This document shows, in pieces, positions 1-5,270 of a DNA stretch of 7,087 nt (position 1 is the stretch's first letter; every line of letters starts with the position of its first letter). The stretch spans positions 1 through 7,087 of the forward strand of contig CAJAHV010000199.1 of NCBI GenBank assembly GCA_903939555.1, written 5' to 3'. The notes under the pieces are model-generated. The model had not been told where the DNA came from and did no database searches. It saw nothing but the letters and a program-made list of their open reading frames with translations. The position numbers were made by a program, and so were the translations under genes. This stretch comes from an uncultured Alphaproteobacteria bacterium. Its GTDB lineage: Bacteria > Pseudomonadota > Alphaproteobacteria > Sphingomonadales > Sphingomonadaceae.

Positions 1-25
1 GCTTGGCCTAGGTGACAGCACGGTT

Positions 26-100
<75 letters not shown>

Positions 101-102
<2 letters not shown>

Positions 103-129
103 TTAAAACAAAGCTTTAATGTGCATTTT
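101..129 (+). terminator. Candidate weak intrinsic terminator after tRNA-Pro
   Basis: CATTAAA (101-107) is the perfect complement of TTTAATG (115-121) around a 7-base loop, and a short T run (TTTT, 126-129) follows 4 bases later. The stem is AT-rich and uses the last two bases of the tRNA CCA end, so it would be a weak terminator or a processing signal. Position right behind the tRNA is the main argument for it. Confidence 0.35.
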
Positions 130-320
130 CTGGCCCGCGACGCACCGGTTAGCGGCCTTAGGTTGAAAAATAGTTTACAAATTTCAGCTGCGATCTCGCG
201 CGACGGCCGACGAATCATCACCACTTGGCCTCAAAAGCAAAAACGGCAACGGTGAGGATGGCGCCTAGAAAACTAGGGGCTATTCAGTGGCCCGATTGCG
301 GGTTTGCGACAGCGGAGCGG
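130..320. other. Gene-free spacer between convergent tRNA genes
   Basis: I see no credible coding frame, tRNA or known RNA family in this stretch. It contains a small perfect inverted repeat, CCTAG AAAA CTAGG (264-277), downstream of the - strand tRNA-Ser, and a 4-bp CCCG/CGGG repeat (291-302). Neither is followed by a T run in the tRNA-Ser direction, so I do not call a terminator. No second copy of either tRNA 3' end is visible, so there is no sign of an integrated element. Confidence 0.5.
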
Positions 321-407
321 CGGAAAGGGTGGGATTCGAACCCACGGTGAAGTTACCCCCACGACGGTTTTCAAGACCGTTGCCTTAAACCACTCGGCCA
401 CCTTTCC
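321..407 (-). tRNA. tRNA-Ser (anticodon UGA)
   Basis: Read on the - strand, the acceptor stem GGAAAGG (407-401) pairs with CCTTTCC (328-322) and the discriminator is G at 321. The anticodon stem ACGGT/ACCGT (376-380 and 364-368) closes the loop CTTGAAA, giving anticodon TGA at 373-371. A long variable arm (class II tRNA) lies between the anticodon arm and the T arm, which carries the GTTCGAAT signature and a CCCAC stem. Long variable arm, G discriminator and anticodon together identify serine; it reads UCA and related codons. The next genomic bases are CCG, so CCA is not encoded and must be added after transcription, unlike the neighbouring tRNA-Pro. Confidence 0.97.
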
Positions 408-415
408 GTGAGCGT

Positions 416-444
416 CTAATGCCGGGAGCGTGGCGCGGCTGCAA
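416..444 (-). promoter_or_regulatory. Candidate promoter for tRNA-Ser
   Basis: On the - strand, TTGCAG (444-439) and CATTAG (421-416) are separated by exactly 17 bases. The -10-like element ends 8 bases before the mature tRNA 5' end at 407, where transcription would be expected to begin. Each hexamer matches the sigma70 consensus at only 3 of 6 positions, so spacing and location carry the call. Confidence 0.35.
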
Positions 445-503
445 GGGGTGATACAGCCAAATGCGCAATTCGCGGCTTGGCCCGTGGTTGGAAACTGTGC
501 CAT

Positions 504-508
504 CAGGG
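504..508 (+). promoter_or_regulatory. Ribosome binding site deciding the mltB-like start
   Basis: CAGGG lies 5 bases before ATG 514 and 8 bases before ATG 517. An upstream in-frame GTG at 430 has a GGGAG only one base away, which is too close, and its product would put 28 non-hydrophobic residues ahead of an otherwise perfect lipoprotein signal peptide. The start is therefore 514 or 517. Confidence 0.5.
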
Positions 509-513
509 CTGGG

Positions 514-1617
514 ATGATGCAAACTCGGGTCTTGCCGCTTCTTTTGCTGCTCGCTGCCTGCACCACTCCGGCACTAAAGCCGGTAGCCGTGCCGCCAGTA
601 CCGTCGGCACCAGTCTCCGTGCCGCTACCGGCTGTGGCCGTTCCGGAGCCGCTGCCGCAGAATGCAGCTTTTACCGCTTGGCTTGGTGAATATCGCCGCC
701 GTGTACTGGCGCGGGGGGGCACACCGGCGGCGGTAGAATCGTTGCTGGCTGGTATCGAAATGCAACCCCGGGTTCTGGCGCTTGACAAGCGTCAACCGGG
801 TGACAGCGGCAGCGCGACGGCGCGGTTCGATGCCTATCTCGCGCGCCAGGTCGATGTCGGGCGGATCAACCTCGGGGTTGCCGCGGCAAATCGCGTTTCG
901 GAAACGCTTGCTGCCGTTCACGCGCGCACTGGTGTGCCGGGCGAAATATTGCTTGCGATCTGGGGGTTGGAGACTGGCTATGGCAAGGTGACCGGTAACT
1001 TCGACGTGCCAAGCGCGCTGGCGACGCTGGCCTGGGACGGGCGCCGCGCAGCGCTGTTCACCGCCGAACTCGATGCGGCGCTCAGCATAATCGAAAAAGG
1101 CCTGGCGTCGCGGTCTATGTTGCGTGGAAGCTGGGCTGGAGCCATGGGCCAGCCGCAATTTCTGCCCTCGTCCTTTCTGGCGTATGCCCTTGACGGTGAT
1201 GGCGATGGCCGCGCTGATATATGGCAAAACGAGACTGATACACTGATGTCGATCGGCAACTATTTCAAGCAAAAGGGATGGCAAGCCGGGCTATCTTGGG
1301 GTTTGCCGGTCACCGTGCCGGACGGCTTTGACCGTACCGCGATCCGCAGTGCTGAGCGGCATAAAACCTGTGTCCGGCCTTTGGAAAAGCACAGCCGCTG
1401 GATGCCGGTCGCGGAGTGGAAAGCTCGGGGCCTTACCGGAATTGCGGCATTTCCCGCCGATGACGTGTCGGCAGCGCTGATAGAACCCGATGGCGACGGG
1501 CAGGGCGCGTATCTCGTTACCCGCAATTATCGGATCATCATGGATTACAATTGTTCCAATTTCTATGCGCTGTCGGTGGCGCTTCTCGGCGATGCGATCA
1601 GTAACCGGCCACGCTGA
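514..1617 (+). CDS. MltB-family lytic murein transglycosylase (lipoprotein)
   Basis: A 367-residue membrane-bound lytic transglycosylase that cleaves the MurNAc-GlcNAc bond of peptidoglycan with formation of a 1,6-anhydro end. Seen in the sequence: a short n-region, a run of five Leu and the lipobox LAAC with Cys16; Thr at +2 predicts outer-membrane sorting. A Pro/Ala/Val-rich linker spans about 17-50. The SLT_3/MltB domain runs from about 52 to 360. The catalytic Glu is E153 in WGLETGYG (150-157), followed by the GSWAGAMGQPQFLPSSF block (205-221). An Asp-rich DGDGDGRADIW loop (228-237) resembles the calcium-binding EF-hand-like site of E. coli MltB. The family and activity are clear; a specific paralogue name is not, so no symbol is given. 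Cys286 and Cys347 could form a periplasmic disulfide (inference). The start is ATG 514 or 517. The 3' end overlaps the next gene by 26 bases, suggesting coupled translation. Confidence 0.92.
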   Translation: MMQTRVLPLLLLLAACTTPALKPVAVPPVPSAPVSVPLPAVAVPEPLPQNAAFTAWLGEYRRRVLARGGTPAAVESLLAGIEMQPRVLALDKRQPGDSGSATARFDAYLARQVDVGRINLGVAAANRVSETLAAVHARTGVPGEILLAIWGLETGYGKVTGNFDVPSALATLAWDGRRAALFTAELDAALSIIEKGLASRSMLRGSWAGAMGQPQFLPSSFLAYALDGDGDGRADIWQNETDTLMSIGNYFKQKGWQAGLSWGLPVTVPDGFDRTAIRSAERHKTCVRPLEKHSRWMPVAEWKARGLTGIAAFPADDVSAALIEPDGDGQGAYLVTRNYRIIMDYNCSNFYALSVALLGDAISNRPR

Positions 1618-2455
1618 AAAGACGCTGGCGCTGGCGTTGCTGCTGGCCGCTTGTGCCGGACGCCCCATGCCATCGCCGGCCACGCCTGCGCCACGAGCCA
1701 GTGCCGTGATAACGCGCGCCCTGCCGATGGTCAAAATCGGGAAGCCTTATCAAGTCTATGGCGTTACCTATCACCCTGCAGACGACCACAATTACGACCA
1801 AAAGGGTATCGCAAGCTGGTATGGTCCGGGGTTCCATGCGCTCGATACCGCCAATGGCGAGCGCTATGATCAGGATGATTTGACCGCCGCCCACAAGACC
1901 TTGCCGATGCCGAGTTGGGTCGAAGTCGAGAATCTCGACAATGGTCGCAAGCTGACGGTGCGGATCAATGATCGAGGCCCTTTTGTCGCCGGCAGGATTA
2001 TCGATCTGTCGCGCAAATCGGCGCAGTTGCTGGGTGTCGATCGTGCGGGGACAGCCCGTGTACGGGTCCGTCGAGTGTATCCCGCGGGCAGGTCGTCAGC
2101 GCCAGTGATTATTGCTGCTGGGAGTTCAGCATTGCTACAGGCGACGGCGCCGGCGGATACAACGCCGCCAGTCGTGCGCAGCGTCGCGCTTGCCGGGGCC
2201 ATGCCTGCACCCACCATGCCGCCAACCGGGGCGGGACTCTTCGTGCAGGTTGCCGCATTGTCCGATCCCGGTCGTGTCGCGTGGCTTGCTGGCTATCTGT
2301 CGGCCTTTGGCAGCGTTGTCACCGAAAAATCGCCCGGAGGGCTGACCCGTTTGCGGCTTGGCCCTTATGTGAATGTGACGGCGGGCAACGCTGCGCTAGC
2401 GCAGATGCGAGCGGCGGGCTACACAGATGCACGATTGGTTTCTACCGCACCCTGA
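1592..2455 (+). CDS. rlpA: RlpA-family septal ring lipoprotein (DPBB plus SPOR domains)
   Basis: A 287-residue outer-membrane lipoprotein. RlpA of Pseudomonas aeruginosa is a lytic transglycosylase acting on glycan strands that lack stem peptides, while E. coli RlpA binds septal peptidoglycan without clear enzymatic activity. Seen here: a signal peptide with lipobox LLAAC (Cys21); a double-psi beta-barrel domain at about 72-162 with GIASWYGPGFHALDTANGE (72-90), LTAAHKTLP (97-105) and VRINDRGPFVAGRIIDLS (123-140), which keep the conserved Glu, His and Asp residues; an Ala/Pro-rich linker (about 164-213); and a C-terminal SPOR domain (about 216-283, starting LFVQVAAL) that would recruit it to denuded septal glycan. 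ATG 1592 is chosen because it gives a normal lipoprotein signal; the in-frame ATG at 1490 would add 34 residues encoded inside mltB. The ribosome site is poor, consistent with translational coupling to the overlapping upstream gene. Confidence 0.93.
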   Translation: MRSVTGHAEKTLALALLLAACAGRPMPSPATPAPRASAVITRALPMVKIGKPYQVYGVTYHPADDHNYDQKGIASWYGPGFHALDTANGERYDQDDLTAAHKTLPMPSWVEVENLDNGRKLTVRINDRGPFVAGRIIDLSRKSAQLLGVDRAGTARVRVRRVYPAGRSSAPVIIAAGSSALLQATAPADTTPPVVRSVALAGAMPAPTMPPTGAGLFVQVAALSDPGRVAWLAGYLSAFGSVVTEKSPGGLTRLRLGPYVNVTAGNAALAQMRAAGYTDARLVSTAP

Positions 2456-2464
2456 CCATATATT
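2435..2464 (+). promoter_or_regulatory. Candidate internal promoter before the D,D-carboxypeptidase
   Basis: TTGGTT (2435-2440) and TATATT (2459-2464) are 18 bases apart, and the second lies in a conspicuously AT-rich run (about 2456-2475) in the only gap of this part of the operon. It would start transcription about 15-20 bases before ATG 2488. The -35 match is moderate and spacing is one base long, so this is tentative. Confidence 0.28.
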
Positions 2465-2487
2465 CTTTATTGAAAGTGTTGCTGACG

Positions 2488-3642
2488 ATGCGTTCTTTCT
2501 TGTTTGTCGCTCTGCTCGCTACCTCCACGCCGCTTCTGGCGCAGGTGCCGAGCTACAATACCCCCGCCGCCTATGCTTATATGAAAGACCTTTCGAGCGG
2601 CGCGGTGCTGTATTCCAAGGATGCGGATACTCGCATGCCGCCGGCATCGATGGGAAAAATGATGTCGGTTTATGTCGCATTTCAGATGATCAAGCGCGGA
2701 GAGGCGCAGCTTGGCCAAAAGGTCATGGTTCGTCCCGAAACGTGGACGAAATGGCATTCGCAGGGTTCAACGATGTTCCTGTCGGTCAACGAACAGGTCA
2801 GCGTCGAAAATCTCTTGCACGGCATCGTCACGCTATCGGGTAATGACGCATGTGTGGTGCTCGCCGAAGGGCTGGGCGGCACCGAACAGAATTATGTCGC
2901 ATTGATGAATCGCGCCGCGCAGAAACTGGGGGTGAAAAATTCGCATTTTGCGAACACCAACGGCTGGCCCGACCCCAATGAGTATGTGACGGCGCGTGAT
3001 CTTGCCACCATCGCCGAAGCAACGATCCGTGACTTCCCCGACCTCTATAAGCGCTTCTACGCCACTGAAAAATTCACTTGGGGCAAAACGCTGGGCAAGG
3101 GCGAGGATATTACCCAGCCGAACCGCAACCCGCTGCTCGGCCGGATTTCCGGCGCAGATGGCTTGAAGACGGGTCATACCGAGGAAGCCGGTTATGGCTT
3201 CACAGGTTCGGCGATCCAGGATGGCCGCCGCATCGTCATGGTCGTTGCCGGCCTGTCGTCATTCAACGAACGTATCGCTGCGTCGGTGGATTTCATGAAC
3301 TGGGGCTTCAACGCCTGGCAGGCGATTCCGTTGGTAAAGGCCGGCAAGGTAGCAGGGCTGGCGAAGGTGGCGTCCGGTGCCGAGCCGACTGTTGCGATGG
3401 TAGCGCCGCGCGACCTCTACGCGACCGTGCCGCGCGGCCTGGGCAGCGAACGCACCTCCCGGACCGTTGCTGTGCCCAATCTGACCGCGCCAATCAAGAA
3501 AGGCCAGAAGGTCGGGGAGCTTATCGTCTCGGTAAAGGGCCTGCCTGATAGCCGGCTGTCACTGGTGGCGGCCGTCGCAGTTGAAAAGGCCGGGCCGGTG
3601 CTCGCAGCATGGAACTGGCTGAAGTCGCTGTTCGGTTTCTAG
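2488..3642 (+). CDS. D-alanyl-D-alanine carboxypeptidase, PBP5/6 (DacA/DacC/DacF) family
   Basis: A 384-residue penicillin-binding protein that removes the terminal D-Ala from peptidoglycan pentapeptides in the periplasm. Seen here: a Sec signal peptide with likely cleavage after LLA (residue 18); the peptidase S11 domain at about 22-265 with all three active-site motifs, SMGK (nucleophile Ser54, Lys57), SGN (117-119) and KTG (227-229); a smaller C-terminal beta domain typical of PBP5 (about 277-365); and a final helix (about 370-384, with two Trp and three Phe/Leu-rich turns) that probably anchors it to the outer face of the inner membrane. Length is normal for the family. ATG 2488 gives the standard signal peptide; a GTG at 2476 would add four residues and cannot be excluded. 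It follows rlpA by 32 bases and precedes tmk by 4. I cannot tell which dac paralogue it is. Confidence 0.94.
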   Translation: MRSFLFVALLATSTPLLAQVPSYNTPAAYAYMKDLSSGAVLYSKDADTRMPPASMGKMMSVYVAFQMIKRGEAQLGQKVMVRPETWTKWHSQGSTMFLSVNEQVSVENLLHGIVTLSGNDACVVLAEGLGGTEQNYVALMNRAAQKLGVKNSHFANTNGWPDPNEYVTARDLATIAEATIRDFPDLYKRFYATEKFTWGKTLGKGEDITQPNRNPLLGRISGADGLKTGHTEEAGYGFTGSAIQDGRRIVMVVAGLSSFNERIAASVDFMNWGFNAWQAIPLVKAGKVAGLAKVASGAEPTVAMVAPRDLYATVPRGLGSERTSRTVAVPNLTAPIKKGQKVGELIVSVKGLPDSRLSLVAAVAVEKAGPVLAAWNWLKSLFGF

Positions 3643-3646
3643 GCGC

Positions 3647-4261
3647 ATGGCGGGCCGCTTCATCACATTGGAGGGTGGCGAAGGCAGCGGCAAGTCCACT
3701 CAGGCGCGACTGCTCGCCGATCGCTTGCGCGGCGCCGGGCAGACCGTCGTTCTAACGCGCGAACCGGGAGGCACGCCTGGCGCGGAATCGGTTCGCGCGC
3801 TGCTTGTGAACGGTGACACCGACCGCTGGAGCCCGTGGGCCGAGGCTTGCTTGGTCAACGCCGCGCGTGCCGACCATGTCGAACGCGTCATCCGACCGGC
3901 GCTGGCGCGCGGGCATTGGGTGATCTGTGACCGGTTTGTCGATTCGACGCGGGCCTATCAGGGGGCGGGGAAGGGGCTCGATGATGCTGACCTGTGTAGC
4001 CTGCATGAAAAGGTCACGGGAGACTTGTGGCCCGACCTGACCTTGGTATTTATTCTGGAGCCTGCGCAGGGGCTGGCGCGTGCAGGTGCAAGGGGTGCGA
4101 CGGAAGCGCGTTTTGAAGGCCATGATGCCGGTTTTCACGAGCGGGTGTCGGCGTTCTTTGCCGGCCTTTCGAGGCTACATCCGGTTCGCTGCCATTCCAT
4201 CGCAGCCGACCGGCCTGTCGAAACGATTGCCGCAGAAATCGCGGCGCTGGTGGGCGCATGA
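3647..4261 (+). CDS. tmk: Thymidylate kinase (dTMP kinase)
   Basis: Phosphorylates dTMP to dTDP with ATP in the cytoplasm, the step that feeds dTTP synthesis. The 204 residues match the usual bacterial length. Seen here: the P-loop GGEGSGKST (10-18), the TREPGGTPGAE block (37-47) that binds the substrate, the DRFVDSTRAYQG motif (about 97-108), and an Arg-containing lid segment (ARAGARGATEARFEG, about 145-159) consistent with the E. coli-type enzymes that carry catalytic arginines in the lid. The start is 4 bases after the dac stop, with a weak ribosome site. Its stop overlaps the next start as ATGA, so tmk and holB are translationally coupled. The tmk-holB pairing is very common in bacteria and links dTTP supply to replication. 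Confidence 0.96.
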   Translation: MAGRFITLEGGEGSGKSTQARLLADRLRGAGQTVVLTREPGGTPGAESVRALLVNGDTDRWSPWAEACLVNAARADHVERVIRPALARGHWVICDRFVDSTRAYQGAGKGLDDADLCSLHEKVTGDLWPDLTLVFILEPAQGLARAGARGATEARFEGHDAGFHERVSAFFAGLSRLHPVRCHSIAADRPVETIAAEIAALVGA

Positions 4262-5208
4262 TTGGCCATGGTGAACAGATCGGCGCCTTCAAGCAGGCCT
4301 TTGCCGGTGATAGACCGCACCACGGCTGGCTACTCACCGGTCCACAGGGGCTGGGCAAGGCGCTTTTTGCCCGTCAGGCAGCGATTTGGCTGCTTGCGGG
4401 AAAGCCCGGTGGAGAAGACTTTGACGGTGCCACGGCCAGTGCAGCCGCGTCGCTTGTTGCCGCGGGAAGCCACCCCGACTTTCGTCGGTTGGTACGATCC
4501 GAGGATGACAAGGGCAAATTGCGTGCCGTGATCCGCGTTGATGAAGTGCGTGCGTTGCAGCCGCTGTTCCGCCAGACACCATCCATCGCAAATTGGCGGA
4601 TTGTAATTGTCGATAGTGCCGATGAAATGAATACTCAATCAGCTAATGCCTTGCTGAAGAATCTTGAGGAACCACCTGAACAAACATTATTCTTTCTCAT
4701 CAGCCATATGCCGGGACGGTTGTTGCCAACGATCCGGTCGCGTTGCCGCACGCTGCGGTTCAACCGACTTTCCGACGTTGCGGTTGCCGCAATTCTCGAA
4801 AGCGCCGCGCCCGAACTCGATGAAGATGATCGCGCTACGTTGGTGCGCATCGCTGAAGGCGCTCCGGGTAGGGCATTGCGCTTCGCCGAAAGCGGTATCC
4901 CGGCGCTTGTCGACCAGCTTGAAGAACTGGCCATTAGCCCGCCCGCCGCGGCGCCGGCACGGGCTCAGGCGCTGGCGCGTAGCCTCGCCGGCAAGGCCAA
5001 TACGGCGCGTTACGAAGCCTTTCTGGAGCTTGCGCCTGCGATGATTGCCCGTGCCGCCCGGCAACGCCATGGCCCGGCGCTGGTTCAGGCGCTGGCGCTT
5101 TGGGAAGCAAGCACCGATCTGGCCGGCGGCGCGGTAGCGCTTTCGCTCGATCCGGCGCAGGTGGCGTTCGATCTGGGGGTCAAGGTGGCAGCGCTCGCGG
5201 GGCGATGA
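4258..5208 (+). CDS. holB: DNA polymerase III subunit delta' (clamp loader)
   Basis: The delta' subunit of the clamp-loader complex, which opens and places the beta sliding clamp on DNA together with delta and tau/gamma. The 316 residues form an AAA+ module (about 1-165) and a helical collar domain (about 170-316). Seen here: the Walker A-like GPQGLGKA (28-35), where the lysine is present but the usual Ser/Thr is Ala; the Walker B/sensor region VIVDSADEMN (116-125); NALLKNLEEPP (130-140), a hallmark of delta' and gamma/tau; and the arginine-finger SRC motif (161-163) in IRSRCRTLRF. The zinc module with four cysteines seen between Walker A and B in E. coli delta' is absent; C163 is the only cysteine in the AAA+ half. 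The ATG is shared with the tmk stop (ATGA), which fixes the start. Confidence 0.94.
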   Translation: MIGHGEQIGAFKQAFAGDRPHHGWLLTGPQGLGKALFARQAAIWLLAGKPGGEDFDGATASAAASLVAAGSHPDFRRLVRSEDDKGKLRAVIRVDEVRALQPLFRQTPSIANWRIVIVDSADEMNTQSANALLKNLEEPPEQTLFFLISHMPGRLLPTIRSRCRTLRFNRLSDVAVAAILESAAPELDEDDRATLVRIAEGAPGRALRFAESGIPALVDQLEELAISPPAAAPARAQALARSLAGKANTARYEAFLELAPAMIARAARQRHGPALVQALALWEASTDLAGGAVALSLDPAQVAFDLGVKVAALAGR

Positions 5209-5210
5209 AC

Positions 5211-5230
5211 GGTGCGGTTTTTACCGCGCC
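5211..5230 (+). other. Stable hairpin just after the holB stop
   Basis: GGTGCGGT (5211-5218) pairs with ACCGCGCC (5223-5230) over 8 bp with one G-U wobble, closed by a UUUU tetraloop. It begins 2 bases after the holB stop. No T run follows on either strand, so it does not look like a classical intrinsic terminator. A role in mRNA stability, transcript attenuation or metG translation is possible but unproven. Confidence 0.5.
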
Positions 5231-5239
5231 CTGTTGCAC

Positions 5240-5258
5240 TGCGGCACGCTTTGCCGCA
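5240..5258 (+). other. Second hairpin upstream of metG
   Basis: TGCGGCA (5240-5246) and TGCCGCA (5252-5258) form a perfect 7-bp stem with a 5-base loop CGCTT, ending 12 bases before the metG ATG at 5271. The region where a Shine-Dalgarno sequence should sit holds this stem and no clear GGAG-like motif. It lies 9 bases after the preceding hairpin. Confidence 0.5.
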
Positions 5259-5270
5259 TTCGCTGGCGTC

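Noticed and set aside
264..277. Inverted repeat CCTAG-AAAA-CTAGG as a terminator for tRNA-Ser
   Set aside because: The stem is only 5 bp, lies about 44 bases beyond the tRNA end and has no T run following it on the - strand.
273..788. A 171-codon open frame on the - strand
   Set aside because: It overlaps the whole tRNA-Ser gene and the start of the well-supported mltB-like gene. Its product is low in complexity (Gly/Thr/Ala/Ser runs mirroring the Pro/Val linker) and resembles no family.
1195..1230. Asp/Gly-rich repeat in the mltB-like gene as a calcium-toxin type repeat
   Set aside because: It is a single DGDGDG loop at the position of the known calcium-binding site of MltB-type enzymes, not a tandem repeat array.
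625..1284. A 219-codon open frame on the - strand
   Set aside because: It lies fully antisense to the conserved transglycosylase domain. It is explained by GC-rich codon bias and its Arg/His-rich product has no recognisable domain.
5100..5270. Upstream in-frame extension of metG to a GTG/TTG-like start near 5100
   Set aside because: It would run through the last 109 bases of holB in another frame with an Arg/Gly/Ser-rich sequence. The MetRS family begins at the residues encoded from 5271; only the ATG at 5205 deserves consideration.
5209..5270. Leader-peptide attenuation or T-box control of metG
   Set aside because: There is no short peptide with Met codons and its own stop, no T-box sequence, and no terminator U tract after either hairpin.
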